64,000 nt of DNA from NCBI RefSeq assembly GCF_043557345.1, contig NZ_JBIFFV010000001.1, forward strand, positions 496,001 to 560,000, written 5' to 3'. The DNA comes from Sulfitobacter sp043557345. Its GTDB lineage: Bacteria > Pseudomonadota > Alphaproteobacteria > Rhodobacterales > Rhodobacteraceae. Of this stretch, positions 39,838-49,346 are shown one piece after another; position 1 is the stretch's first letter; every line of letters begins with the position of its first letter. A model generated the notes under the pieces. The model was given only the letters and a program-made list of their open reading frames with translations, was not told the origin of the DNA and did not search any database. A program made the position numbers and the translations under genes.

Positions 39838-40643
39838 TGGAACAATCGACCACTCTGATCGCCGCCTTTCTGGGTTTGCTGGAGGGGCTGACAGAGTTTA
39901 TCCCCGTATCTTCGACCGGGCATCTTTTGCTGGCCGGTCATTTTCTGGGTTTCGAAAGCGCCGGACGGACCTTCGAGGTCGTGATCCAATTGGGCGCGAT
40001 GCTGGCGATCCTCACGGTCTATTCCGCGCGGCTTTGGGCTGTCTTCTCGGCCGCGCCGCATGATCCGCAGGCGCGGCGGTTCATCTGGTCGGTGCTTCTG
40101 GCCTTTCTGCCGGCGGTCGTGATCGGCGTTCTGGCGCATGACTTCATCAAAACGGTCCTTTTCGAGACGCCCCTGCTGATTGCCGTTATGCTGGTGCTGG
40201 GCGGGGTGGTCCTGTTGGTCGTGGATCGCATTGCCCCTGCGCCGACCCATTCCGATGCGACCAAATTCCCGCTTTCCATGGCTTTCAAGATCGGTGTGAT
40301 CCAATGTCTCGCCATGATCCCGGGCACCTCGCGGTCGGGGGCAACGATCGTTGGTGCTCTGTTGCTGGGGGCCAGTAAGCGGGCAGCGGCGGAATTCTCC
40401 TTCTTTCTGTCAATGCCGACGATGGCGGGCGCTTTCGCCTATGACATTTACAAGAACCGCGACGTGCTGGACGCCTCGGCCATGGGCGAGATTGCCGTGG
40501 GCTTTGTCATGGCCTTTATCTCTGCCGTTTTCGTGGTGCGTTGGGTGCTCGATTACATCAGTCGCTATGGTTACGCGCTTTTCGGATGGTGGCGAATCCT
40601 TGTGGGCGGGGTGGTTATCCTCGCGCTTTGGGCTGGGTTTTAG
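39837..40643 (+). CDS. uppP: Undecaprenyl-diphosphate phosphatase
   Basis: 268 residues, typical UppP/BacA length and about seven to eight membrane segments. Active-site blocks are GLLEGLTEFIPVSSTGHLLL near the N-terminus and PGTSRSGATIVGALLLG in the second half. It recycles the lipid carrier undecaprenyl diphosphate for peptidoglycan and polysaccharide export. It is translationally coupled to the NDUFA9-like gene, an arrangement of unclear meaning. A short hairpin follows. Confidence 0.96.
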   Translation: MEQSTTLIAAFLGLLEGLTEFIPVSSTGHLLLAGHFLGFESAGRTFEVVIQLGAMLAILTVYSARLWAVFSAAPHDPQARRFIWSVLLAFLPAVVIGVLAHDFIKTVLFETPLLIAVMLVLGGVVLLVVDRIAPAPTHSDATKFPLSMAFKIGVIQCLAMIPGTSRSGATIVGALLLGASKRAAAEFSFFLSMPTMAGAFAYDIYKNRDVLDASAMGEIAVGFVMAFISAVFVVRWVLDYISRYGYALFGWWRILVGGVVILALWAGF

Positions 40644-40648
40644 TGGGT

Positions 40649-40666
40649 AGGTCCGCATCGGACCTT
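40649..40666 (+). terminator. Weak terminator after uppP
   Basis: AGGTCCG (40649-40655) pairs with CGGACCT (40659-40665) around CAT, followed only by TTAAAT. The stem is perfect but short and the T-run poor. Confidence 0.45.
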
Positions 40667-40802
40667 AAATGATGCATAAAAATGATCGCCGAGCCTCCCA
40701 TTTGCTCGGAAAGAGGTAAATAGGTCAGCATTGCTGTCTTTTATTTACTTTGGCGCTCTCGTATACGAGCCTTCTGACGGAATCTGTCGAAGGAACGGGT
40801 AT

Positions 40803-42236
40803 ATGGCGAAGCAGGTCATGCTGAAATTTACAGACGTTGCGCGGGATATGCCCGAAAAACGCCCGCCAGATTTGCGCCGGACGGATTTCGATGAAATTTA
40901 CGCCGAATATGCGGATGCAAAAGCGGCAGAGCAGTCGAGCCGGTGCAGCCAATGTGGCGTGCCCTACTGCCAAACCCATTGCCCTTTGCACAACAACATT
41001 CCCGACTGGCTCCGCCTGACTGCCGAGGGGCGTCTGCAAGAAGCCTATGAGATCAGCCAGGCCACCAACACCTTCCCCGAGATCTGTGGCCGTATCTGCC
41101 CGCAGGACCGCCTCTGCGAAGGCAACTGCGTGATCGAACAGTCGGGCCATGGCACCGTCACCATCGGCTCGATCGAGAAATACATCACCGACACGGCGTG
41201 GGAACAGGGCTGGGTCAAACCCGCTGCCCCGCGCGAAGAGCGGCCCGAAAGTGTCGGCATCATCGGCGCGGGCCCCGGCGGTCTGGCGGCGGCGGATATG
41301 CTGCGCCGCGCGGGCGTGCAGGTCACTGTCTATGACCGCTATGACCGGGCGGGCGGCTTGCTGACTTATGGCATCCCCGGCTTCAAGCTTGAGAAAGACG
41401 TAGTCGAGCGCCGCAATGCGCAGCTTGCCGACGGTGGCGTGACCTTTGAGTTGAACTGCGATGTCGGTGTCGACATCAGCTTCGGCGCGATCCGGGGCAA
41501 GCATGACGCCGTGATCATCGCGACCGGCGTCTACAAAACCCGTGAGATCGAAGCCCCCGGTGTGGGCGGATTCGGCGTGGAGCGGGCGATCGACTTCCTC
41601 ACCGCCTCCAACCGCAAGAGCTTTGGCGACACGGTCGAAGAATTCGAAAACGGCCGTCTGAACGCCGCGGGCAAGAAGGTTGTCGTGATCGGCGGCGGCG
41701 ACACGGCGATGGACTGCGTGCGCACCTCAATCCGTCAGGGCGCGGAAAGCGTCAAATGCCTCTACCGCCGTGACCGGGCCAATATGCCGGGCAGCCAGCG
41801 CGAAGTGCAAAACGCCGAGGAAGAGGGCGTGATCTTCGAATGGCTGAGCGCGCCCAAGGGCTTTGTCGGTGATCCGGTGACCGGTGTGATGGTGCAAAAG
41901 ATGCGCCTCGGCGCGCCTGATGTCACGGGCCGCCAGTCGCCCGAGGTGATCGAAGGCGCCGACTATGTCGAAGACGCCGACATGGTGATCATGGCCCTCG
42001 GCTTTGAACCCGAAGACCTGCCGACGCTCTGGAACGAGCCGGCGCTGCCGGTGAACCGTTGGGGTACGATCAAGGCCGACTACGTCACCGGGGCCACCGC
42101 GCTCGACGGGGTCTACGCGGTGGGCGACATCGTGCGCGGCGCGAGCCTCGTGGTCTGGGCGATCAAGGACGGGCGCGACTGCGCGCAGGCGATCCTCGAC
42201 GATTTCAACGGGGCGCAGCGCATCGCGGCGGAGTGA
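40803..42236 (+). CDS. gltD: Glutamate synthase small subunit
   Basis: 477 residues. This FAD/iron-sulfur subunit takes electrons from NAD(P)H and passes them to GltB for making glutamate from glutamine and 2-oxoglutarate. N-terminal cluster cysteines appear in CSQCGVPYCQTHCPL and CGRICPQDRLCEGNC, followed by FAD motif GIIGAGPGGLAAADML and NADPH motif VVIGGGDTAMDCVRT. The frame is open 72 bases upstream, but MAKQVMLKF is taken as the start, behind GAAGGAACGG. It precedes gltB by 164 bases. Confidence 0.96.
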   Translation: MAKQVMLKFTDVARDMPEKRPPDLRRTDFDEIYAEYADAKAAEQSSRCSQCGVPYCQTHCPLHNNIPDWLRLTAEGRLQEAYEISQATNTFPEICGRICPQDRLCEGNCVIEQSGHGTVTIGSIEKYITDTAWEQGWVKPAAPREERPESVGIIGAGPGGLAAADMLRRAGVQVTVYDRYDRAGGLLTYGIPGFKLEKDVVERRNAQLADGGVTFELNCDVGVDISFGAIRGKHDAVIIATGVYKTREIEAPGVGGFGVERAIDFLTASNRKSFGDTVEEFENGRLNAAGKKVVVIGGGDTAMDCVRTSIRQGAESVKCLYRRDRANMPGSQREVQNAEEEGVIFEWLSAPKGFVGDPVTGVMVQKMRLGAPDVTGRQSPEVIEGADYVEDADMVIMALGFEPEDLPTLWNEPALPVNRWGTIKADYVTGATALDGVYAVGDIVRGASLVVWAIKDGRDCAQAILDDFNGAQRIAAE

Positions 42237-42400
42237 CGGCACCGGGGCGGCTTTGCCGTCCCGCCCCATGCGGCGCTGTCCGAGACCAAGAATGAAATAG
42301 ACGTGACGCTCGGCAGCCCTGCCTTTGTCAGAGCGCACGAGAACAAAACCAAGGCCGAAGTCACAGCAGGATTTGCGGCGTTTGTGGAAGGAACCAAGCC

Positions 42401-45400
42401 ATGACCAAATATGATGACGCCTGGGTGGCCCGCGAAGAAGCCAAACGCGCGATGATGGCCGAAAAAGGCATGTATAGTTTCGAGGAAGAGCATTCCTCCT
42501 GCGGCGTGGGCCTTGTGGTAAACATCAATGGCGAGAAGACCCGCGAGGTCGTCGTCAACGGGATCAATGCGCTGAAAGCAATCTGGCACCGCGGCGCGGT
42601 CGACGCAGATGGGATGACCGGCGACGGCGCGGGCATTCATGTGCAAATCCCCGTCCCCTTCTTCTATGAACAAGTCCGCCGCACCGGCCACACCCCGCGC
42701 GAGGATGAGTTGATCGCGGTGGGCCAAGTCTTCCTCCCGCGCACAAATTTCGCGGCGCAAGAGACCTGCCGGACCATCGTGGAGACCGAAGTGCTTCGCA
42801 TGGGCTACTACATCTATGGCTGGCGCCATGTGCCCGTGGACATTTCGGTGCTGGGCGAAAAGGCCAATGCGACCCGGCCCGAGATTGAGCAGATCCTGAT
42901 CTCCAACGCCAAGGGCGTGGATGAAGAGACTTTCGAGCGTGAGCTTTACGTCATCCGCCGCCGGATTGAGAAAGCCGCCATCGCGGCGCAGGTGCCGCAG
43001 ATGTATATCGCGTCGATGTCCTGCCGCTCGGTCATCTACAAGGGCATGATGCTGGCCGAACAGGTGGCGGAGTTCTATCCCGACCTGAAGGACGACAAAT
43101 TCATCAGCGCCTTCGCGATCTATCACCAGCGCTATTCCACTAACACCTTCCCGCAGTGGTGGCTGGCGCAGCCCTTCCGCATGTTGGCCCATAATGGTGA
43201 GATCAACACCCTCAAGGGCAATATGAACTGGATGAAGAGCCATGAGATCCGCATGGCCTCTGCCACCTTTGGCGACATGGCCGAGGACATCAAACCGATC
43301 GTGGCGGCGGGCTCCAGCGACTCTGCCGCGTTGGATTCGGTCTTTGAGGTTCTGGTGCGCGCAGGCCGTTCCGCACCGATGGCCAAGACGATGCTGGTGC
43401 CTGAGTCGTGGTCCAAACAGGCGGTGGAACTGCCGCAGGCATGGCGTGACATGTATTCCTATTGCAACTCCGTCATGGAGCCTTGGGACGGTCCCGCCGC
43501 CTTGGCGATGACCGATGGCCGCTGGGTCTGCGCCGGGCTTGACCGCAACGGGCTGCGCCCGATGCGCTATGTCGAAACCTCGGATGGCATGTTGATCGCC
43601 GGTTCCGAAGCCGGGATGGTGCCGCTGGACGAGGCGCGCGTTGTGGCCAAGGGCGCACTTGGCCCCGGGCAGATCATCGCGGTGGATATGGCAGAGGGCA
43701 AACTCTTCCATGACACTGAAATCAAAAACAAACTGGCCGCCAATCAGCCCTTCGGCGAATGGGTCGGCAAGATCACCGAGATGGATGATGTCCTTGCCGG
43801 TGTCACCGAAAAACCGCTGTTCGAAGGCGCCGAACTGCGCCGCCGTCAGGTGGCCGCGGGCTATACAATCGAAGAGCTGGAACAGATCCTCGCGCCGATG
43901 GCCGAGGACGGCAAGGAAACGCTGGCTTCGATGGGCGACGACACGCCTTCGGCGGTGCTCAGCGGCCAGTACCGTCCGCTGAGCCATTTCTTCCGCCAGA
44001 ACTTCAGCCAGGTCACCAACCCGCCGATCGACTCCTTGCGCGAATTCCGGGTGATGAGCCTCAAGACCCGCTTCGGCAACCTCAAGAACGTGCTCGACGA
44101 AGACAGTTCCCAGACCGAGATCATCGTGCTCGACAGCCCCTTTGTGGGCAACGCGCAGTTTGATGAGCTGATGGCCCAGTTCAAGGTGCATACCGTCACC
44201 ATCGACTGCACCTTCGAGCCCGGTCCCGGCAACCTGAGCGCCAGCCTCGCGCGCATCCGGGCCGAGGCGGAAGACGCCGTGCGCTCGGGCGCGGGGCATC
44301 TGGTGCTGACCGATCAGCACAGCGGGGCTGACCGCGTGGCGATGCCGATGATCCTTGCCACCAGCGCGGTGCACAGTCACCTCGTGCGCAAGGGTCTGCG
44401 GACCTTTACCTCGCTCAACGTGCGTTCGGCGGAATGTGTCGATCCACATTACTTCGCCGTGCTGGTGGGCTGTGGTGCGACCGTGGTGAACGCCTATCTG
44501 GCCGAGGATTCCCTCGCCGACCGGATCGAGCGCGGGCTGCTGGACATGACCCTGACGCAGGCGGTGCAGAAATACCGTGAAGCGATTGACCAGGGTCTGC
44601 TCAAGATCATGGCGAAGATGGGGATTTCCGTGATCTCCTCCTACCGCGGGGGTCTCAACTTCGAGGCGGTGGGTCTGTCCCGCGCCATGTGTGCCGAATA
44701 TTTCCCCGGTATGACCAGCCGCATCTCCGGCATCGGCGTCGTCGGCATCCAGCGCAAGGCCGAGGAGGTCCACGCCAAGGGCTGGCAGGGCGACGGGGTG
44801 GTGATGCCCATCGGCGGCTTCTACAAACTGCGCCGCTCGGGCGAAAAACACGCTTGGGAGGCGAGCAGCATGCATATGCTGCAAATGGCCTGCAACAAAG
44901 CGTCCTACCAGATGTGGCAGCAGTATTCGAAGAAGATGCAGAGCAATCCGCCGATCCATCTGCGTGATCTGCTCGACATCAAGCCCAAGGGCACGCCGGT
45001 GCCGTTGGAAGAGGTGGAAAGCATCACCTCCATCCGCAAGCGTTTCGTAACGCCGGGCATGTCGCTGGGGGCGCTGTCACCCGAGGCGCATAAGACGCTG
45101 AACGTGGCGATGAACCGTATTGGCGCGAAATCCGACAGCGGCGAGGGCGGCGAAGATCCAGCGCATTTCGTGCCGGAGGCCAATGGCGACAACCCCTCGG
45201 CCAAGATCAAACAGGTGGCCTCGGGCCGGTTCGGCGTGACGGCGGAGTATCTGAACCAGTGCGAAGAGTTGGAAATCAAAGTCGCACAGGGCGCCAAGCC
45301 CGGTGAGGGGGGGCAGCTTCCGGGCATGAAGGTCACCGACCTGATCGCGCGGCTGCGGCATTCGACCAAGGGCGTGACCCTGATCTCGCCCCCGCCGCAC

Positions 45401-46933
45401 CATGACATCTACTCGATCGAAGATCTCGCGCAGCTGATCTACGACCTCAAGCAGATCAACCCGCGCTGCAAGGTGACGGTGAAGCTGGTGGCCTCCTCCG
45501 GCGTCGGCACCATCGCGGCGGGTGTGGCCAAGGCCAAGGCCGACATCATCCTGATCTCGGGCCACAACGGCGGCACCGGCGCGTCCCCGGCGACCTCGAT
45601 CAAATATGCGGGCCTGCCTTGGGAGATGGGCCTCACCGAGGCGCATCAGGTGCTGTCGATGAACAACCTGCGCGACCGGGTCACCCTGCGCACCGACGGC
45701 GGGCTGCGCACCGGGCGCGACATCGTCATGGCGGCGATGATGGGGGCCGAGGAATATGGCATCGGCACCGCAGCGCTGATCGCGATGGGCTGCATCATGG
45801 TGCGCCAGTGCCAGTCCAACACCTGCCCCGTCGGCGTCTGCACGCAGGACGAAGCCCTGCGCGGCAAGTTCACCGGCAATGCGGACAAGGTGGTCAACCT
45901 CATCACCTTCTACGCGCAGGAGGTGCGGGAGATCCTCGCCTCCATCGGGGCGCGCAGCCTTGATGACGTCATCGGCCGCGCGGACCTGCTCACACAGGTC
46001 AGCCGAGGCTCGGCGCATCTTGATGATCTGGACCTCAATCCGCTGTTGATCACCGTCGATGGCGCCCATGAGAACGTCTATGACCGCGACAAGCCGCGTC
46101 AGGTCGTGCTCGACACGCTGGACGCGCAGATCGTCCGCGATGCCGCGCGCTTCCTTGAGGATGGTGAGAAGATGCAACTGTCCTATGCCGTGCAGAACAC
46201 CCATCGGACCGTCGGCACGCGAGTGTCGAGCCATATCGTCAAACGCTTCGGGATGCGCAATTCTCTGCAACCGGATCACCTGACGGTGAAGCTGACCGGC
46301 TCGGCTGGGCAGTCGCTGGGGGCCTTTGCCGCGCCGGGGCTCAAGCTCGAAGTTTCGGGCGATGCGAACGACTATGTCGGCAAGGGTCTGTCGGGCGGTA
46401 CGATCGTGGTGCGGCCTTCGATGGCGAGCCCGGTGGTGGCGTCGGAGAATACGATCATCGGCAACACGGTGCTCTATGGTGCGACGGCGGGATACCTCTT
46501 TGCCGCGGGCCGGGCGGGCGAGCGTTTCGCTGTCCGCAACTCGGGCGCGCATGTGGTGATCGAAGGCTGCGGCAGCAACGGTTGTGAATATATGACCGGC
46601 GGTGTGGCGGTGATCCTTGGAGAGATCGGCGCGAACTTCGCCGCCGGGATGACCGGGGGGATGGCCTATCTCTATGATCCCGAGGGCTCGGCCCATAAGT
46701 TGATGAACGCCGAGACCATCGTGACCTGCCCGGTCACCGTGGCGCATTGGCAGGATCAGTTGCACGGGCTGCTTGAGCGCCATGTCGCCGAGACCAAGAG
46801 CCGCAAGGCCGCCGATATCCTTCAGCATTGGGAGACCGAGAAGCACAACTTCTTGCAAGTTTGCCCGAAGGAGATGTTGGTGCATCTGCCCGCGCCGCTG
46901 AGCGTGGAAGAGGCGGCGGTTCCGGCGGAGTAA
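42401..46933 (+). CDS. gltB: Glutamate synthase large subunit
   Basis: 1510 residues, standard for the bacterial NADPH enzyme. A 33-residue propeptide precedes Cys34 (EEEHSSCGVG), the glutamine amidotransferase nucleophile once exposed. The central domain and the FMN synthase domain follow, with HNGGTGASPATSIKYAG. The 3Fe-4S cysteines are in CIMVRQCQSNTCPVGVC, and the Gly-rich C-terminal beta-helix begins near DYVGKGLSGGTIVV. With GltD it is the main ammonium assimilation route. Long open frames on the opposite strand are high-GC shadows. Confidence 0.98.
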   Translation: MTKYDDAWVAREEAKRAMMAEKGMYSFEEEHSSCGVGLVVNINGEKTREVVVNGINALKAIWHRGAVDADGMTGDGAGIHVQIPVPFFYEQVRRTGHTPREDELIAVGQVFLPRTNFAAQETCRTIVETEVLRMGYYIYGWRHVPVDISVLGEKANATRPEIEQILISNAKGVDEETFERELYVIRRRIEKAAIAAQVPQMYIASMSCRSVIYKGMMLAEQVAEFYPDLKDDKFISAFAIYHQRYSTNTFPQWWLAQPFRMLAHNGEINTLKGNMNWMKSHEIRMASATFGDMAEDIKPIVAAGSSDSAALDSVFEVLVRAGRSAPMAKTMLVPESWSKQAVELPQAWRDMYSYCNSVMEPWDGPAALAMTDGRWVCAGLDRNGLRPMRYVETSDGMLIAGSEAGMVPLDEARVVAKGALGPGQIIAVDMAEGKLFHDTEIKNKLAANQPFGEWVGKITEMDDVLAGVTEKPLFEGAELRRRQVAAGYTIEELEQILAPMAEDGKETLASMGDDTPSAVLSGQYRPLSHFFRQNFSQVTNPPIDSLREFRVMSLKTRFGNLKNVLDEDSSQTEIIVLDSPFVGNAQFDELMAQFKVHTVTIDCTFEPGPGNLSASLARIRAEAEDAVRSGAGHLVLTDQHSGADRVAMPMILATSAVHSHLVRKGLRTFTSLNVRSAECVDPHYFAVLVGCGATVVNAYLAEDSLADRIERGLLDMTLTQAVQKYREAIDQGLLKIMAKMGISVISSYRGGLNFEAVGLSRAMCAEYFPGMTSRISGIGVVGIQRKAEEVHAKGWQGDGVVMPIGGFYKLRRSGEKHAWEASSMHMLQMACNKASYQMWQQYSKKMQSNPPIHLRDLLDIKPKGTPVPLEEVESITSIRKRFVTPGMSLGALSPEAHKTLNVAMNRIGAKSDSGEGGEDPAHFVPEANGDNPSAKIKQVASGRFGVTAEYLNQCEELEIKVAQGAKPGEGGQLPGMKVTDLIARLRHSTKGVTLISPPPHHDIYSIEDLAQLIYDLKQINPRCKVTVKLVASSGVGTIAAGVAKAKADIILISGHNGGTGASPATSIKYAGLPWEMGLTEAHQVLSMNNLRDRVTLRTDGGLRTGRDIVMAAMMGAEEYGIGTAALIAMGCIMVRQCQSNTCPVGVCTQDEALRGKFTGNADKVVNLITFYAQEVREILASIGARSLDDVIGRADLLTQVSRGSAHLDDLDLNPLLITVDGAHENVYDRDKPRQVVLDTLDAQIVRDAARFLEDGEKMQLSYAVQNTHRTVGTRVSSHIVKRFGMRNSLQPDHLTVKLTGSAGQSLGAFAAPGLKLEVSGDANDYVGKGLSGGTIVVRPSMASPVVASENTIIGNTVLYGATAGYLFAAGRAGERFAVRNSGAHVVIEGCGSNGCEYMTGGVAVILGEIGANFAAGMTGGMAYLYDPEGSAHKLMNAETIVTCPVTVAHWQDQLHGLLERHVAETKSRKAADILQHWETEKHNFLQVCPKEMLVHLPAPLSVEEAAVPAE

Positions 46934-46970
46934 GCTATCCCCCGCGCGGCTCCGGTCGCGCGGGGAGGGG

Positions 46971-47131
46971 CACCGCCTGCCCGCGGGTGGGCGATACGAC
47001 GCCGCGAACTGCCACTTCATGGTGCCGCCATGGTGTGTCTTCGCGGGTCTCGCTGAGCCTCGCCAAATCGCCTATCCGTTTGGGCGCGCAGGCGAAGGCC
47101 CGGCGCCTTCGGCTTGATTCCGGGCCCGGGG
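46971..47131 (+). repeat. Dispersed intergenic repeat, copy A
   Basis: The sequence begins CCGCCTGCCCGCGGG and continues through GCCACTTCATGGTGC and CAGGCGAAGGCCCGGCGCC to CGGCTTGATTCCGGGC. It is recognisably the same element as the minus strand of 54445-54653, with a shorter middle. Its ends are inverted (GCCTGCCCGCG with GCGCAGGC). It fills the gap between gltB and the SGNH gene. No transposase is present, so it resembles a MITE or REP-like element. Confidence 0.7.
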
Positions 47132-47178
47132 TGGTAGACAGACCGGGATGCGCTACTTCCTCCGCATCGGAGGACTTC

Positions 47179-47883
47179 ATGCGTAAAATTCTGATCACCC
47201 TTGCCTTCCTAACCGGTCTCGCCGCCTGCACCGACACCGCCCCGCGCGGCGGGGGCGACATCCTCGTGCTCGGCGATTCCATCATGGCGTGGAACGGCAA
47301 TGCCGCGATCCCCGATGTCATTGCAAACCAAACAGGGCGCAGTGTCACCAGCCGTGCCGTGCCCGGCGCGCAGTTCGACAACGGCTCGGCCATCGCCTCT
47401 GCCGTGGGTTTTGACATTCAACAGCAGTTCCCCGGCGGGCGCTGGAACTGGGTCGTGGTCAATGGTGGTGCCAACGACCTGAACGCCGATTGCGGCTGTG
47501 GCGCCTGCGGGGCGGCCGTGAATGCGCTGATCGCACCCGACGGCCAAAGCGGCAGCATCCCTGTCTTCCTGCAGCGTCTGCACGCCCAAACCGGCGCGCA
47601 GGTCATGTGGATGGGCTATTACGCAGGCTCCGGTTCGGGCGCTTTCGCAGGCTGCCGCGATGATCTGGTCGAAATCGAATCCCGCATCGCCCGCCTCGCC
47701 GCGAACCGCCCGGGCATCCATTTCGTGGATTCCGAAGATGTGATCGACCGGGGGGATCGCGGGCTCTTCGCTCGCGACAACGTACATCCCTCGGCCCAAG
47801 GCTCTGCTCGGATCGGAGCCTACCTCGCGCAAGAAATCACAGCGCGCGAGAGCCGTTCACAAAAATCCGCAGACGGCCTATAG
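47179..47883 (+). CDS. SGNH/GDSL-family hydrolase lipoprotein
   Basis: 234 residues. A lipoprotein signal (KILITLAFLTGLAAC, lipid-bearing Cys17) places it in the envelope. Catalytic blocks of the SGNH fold are ILVLGDSIMAWNG (Ser), the GGANDLN block (Asn) and DNVHPS (Asp and His). A Cys-rich stretch, CGCGACG, follows block III and may form disulfides. It would hydrolyse an ester such as an acylated polysaccharide or lipid; the substrate is unknown. ATG 47179 follows GGAGGAC. Confidence 0.88.
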   Translation: MRKILITLAFLTGLAACTDTAPRGGGDILVLGDSIMAWNGNAAIPDVIANQTGRSVTSRAVPGAQFDNGSAIASAVGFDIQQQFPGGRWNWVVVNGGANDLNADCGCGACGAAVNALIAPDGQSGSIPVFLQRLHAQTGAQVMWMGYYAGSGSGAFAGCRDDLVEIESRIARLAANRPGIHFVDSEDVIDRGDRGLFARDNVHPSAQGSARIGAYLAQEITARESRSQKSADGL

Positions 47884-47890
47884 CTGATCC

Positions 47891-48619
47891 ATGGCGACAC
47901 GGAAAAAGACCGCCCCCAGGGGCAAGAAATCGAGCAATGCAAGCCCCCCGTTGAAGAAACGCGCGGGCCGCTGGCTGGTGCGCGCCTTGGCGCTGGCCTT
48001 TGCCCTGGCGGTGCTGTTGGTGCTGCTGTTCCGCTTCGTCAATCCGCCCACCGGTTTCTACATGCTTTCGGAATCGCGCCGTTTGGGCGGGGTTCAGCGC
48101 GACTGGGTGCCGCTTGAGCAGATCGCCCCCGTGATGGCCCGCGCCGCCGTGGCGGCAGAAGATGCGAATTTCTGCAACCACTGGGGTTTTGACATGCAGG
48201 CGATCCGGACCGCGATCGAAAACGGATCGGCCCGCGGGGCGTCGACAATCAGCCAGCAGACAGTCAAGAACGTCTACCTCTGGCATGGCCGCTCGTGGCT
48301 GCGCAAAGCGCTTGAGGCCGGGATGACCCCGCTGGTCGAAACCCTCTGGCCCAAGCGGCGGATCATCGAGGTCTATCTGAATGTGGCCGAGTTCGACGAA
48401 GGCATCTTTGGCGTGGGGGCGGCGGCGCCGCATTACTTTGGCGTCGCGGCGGCAGACCTGAGCGCCACGCAAGCCGCCCGGCTTGCCGCGATCCTGCCCG
48501 ACCCGAAAGAGCGTTCGGCCTCGCGCCCCGGTGACTTTACCCGCAAGCGCACGGCGCAGATCATGGACGGGGCGGCGACCATCCGCGCGGACGGTCGCGC
48601 CGCCTGTTTCGAGAGTTGA
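47891..48619 (+). CDS. mtgA: Monofunctional biosynthetic peptidoglycan transglycosylase
   Basis: 242 residues. One N-terminal membrane anchor (LVRALALAFALAVLLVLLFRF) is followed by a GT51 domain. Motif 1 is AAEDANFCNHWGFD, with the catalytic Glu, and motif 2 is RGASTISQQTVKN. The KRRIIEVYLNVAEFDEGIFGVGAA block follows. It polymerises lipid II into glycan strands and has no transpeptidase domain, as expected for MtgA. It begins 7 bases after the SGNH gene, so the two are probably co-transcribed. Confidence 0.96.
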   Translation: MATRKKTAPRGKKSSNASPPLKKRAGRWLVRALALAFALAVLLVLLFRFVNPPTGFYMLSESRRLGGVQRDWVPLEQIAPVMARAAVAAEDANFCNHWGFDMQAIRTAIENGSARGASTISQQTVKNVYLWHGRSWLRKALEAGMTPLVETLWPKRRIIEVYLNVAEFDEGIFGVGAAAPHYFGVAAADLSATQAARLAAILPDPKERSASRPGDFTRKRTAQIMDGAATIRADGRAACFES

Positions 48620-48677
48620 AAATCCCTCCGCCAGCAGGCATGGAAGAGTGCAATCCCTTTAACCACACGGACTTTAT

Positions 48678-49346
48678 ATGACGGCTCGCTTGTTTCACGT
48701 TCCCTTGTCCCCCTTCTGTCGCAAGGTGCGGCTCAGCCTTGGGGAGAAGAAGATCGAGGTGGAACTGGTCGAGGAGCGCTATTGGGAGCAAGACCCCGAT
48801 TTCCTGCGCCGCAACCCGGCGGGCAAGGTGCCTGTGCTGCGGCTTGACGGGATCATGATGGCCGAAAGCGCCGCGATCTGTGAATATATCGAAGAGACCC
48901 GCCCTGAGGCATCCTTGCTGCCCAGCGACCCGGTACAGCGCTTGGAAGTGCGGCGTTTGGTCAGTTGGTTCGACGACAAATTTCATGACGAGGTGACCTC
49001 GAAACTGCTGTATGAGCGGGTTAACAAGAAAGTCACCAAACAGGGCTACCCGGACAGCAAAAACGTCAAGGCCGGGGCCAAGGCGATCAAATATCACCTC
49101 GATTACATGGCGTGGCTGCTGGATCACCGCCGCTGGCTGGCCGGCGACGTGATGACGCTGGCCGATTTCGCCGCCGCGGCGCATCTGTCGTCGCTCGACT
49201 ATATCTCGGACGTGGATTGGAACCGCTCTGACGTGGTCAAGGACTGGTATGCCAAGATCAAGTCGCGCCCGGCCTTCCGCTCGATCCTCGCCGATCAGCT
49301 GCCGGGCTTCCCGCCGCCGGTGCATTACAACAACCTCGACTTCTGA
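48678..49346 (+). CDS. Glutathione S-transferase family protein
   Basis: 222 residues. An N-terminal thioredoxin-like domain (RLFHVPLSPFCRKVRLSLGEKKI, with a CRK motif at the active-site turn, NPAGKVPVL, and ESAAICEYIEE) and a helical C-terminal domain with LADFAAAAHLSSLDY. Different from the GST at 8270. It overlaps the queG start by one base (TGATG), so the two are co-translated. Substrate unknown. Confidence 0.9.
   Translation: MTARLFHVPLSPFCRKVRLSLGEKKIEVELVEERYWEQDPDFLRRNPAGKVPVLRLDGIMMAESAAICEYIEETRPEASLLPSDPVQRLEVRRLVSWFDDKFHDEVTSKLLYERVNKKVTKQGYPDSKNVKAGAKAIKYHLDYMAWLLDHRRWLAGDVMTLADFAAAAHLSSLDYISDVDWNRSDVVKDWYAKIKSRPAFRSILADQLPGFPPPVHYNNLDF

Noticed and set aside
42237..42400. Small gene between gltD and gltB
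   Set aside because: No frame with a ribosome site and plausible length; it appears to be plain leader.
42113..44959. A 948-codon minus-strand frame opposite gltB, and another of 647 codons at 45077-47020
   Set aside because: Both are shadows of gltB created by high third-position GC; their His/Gly/Arg-rich composition matches no real protein.
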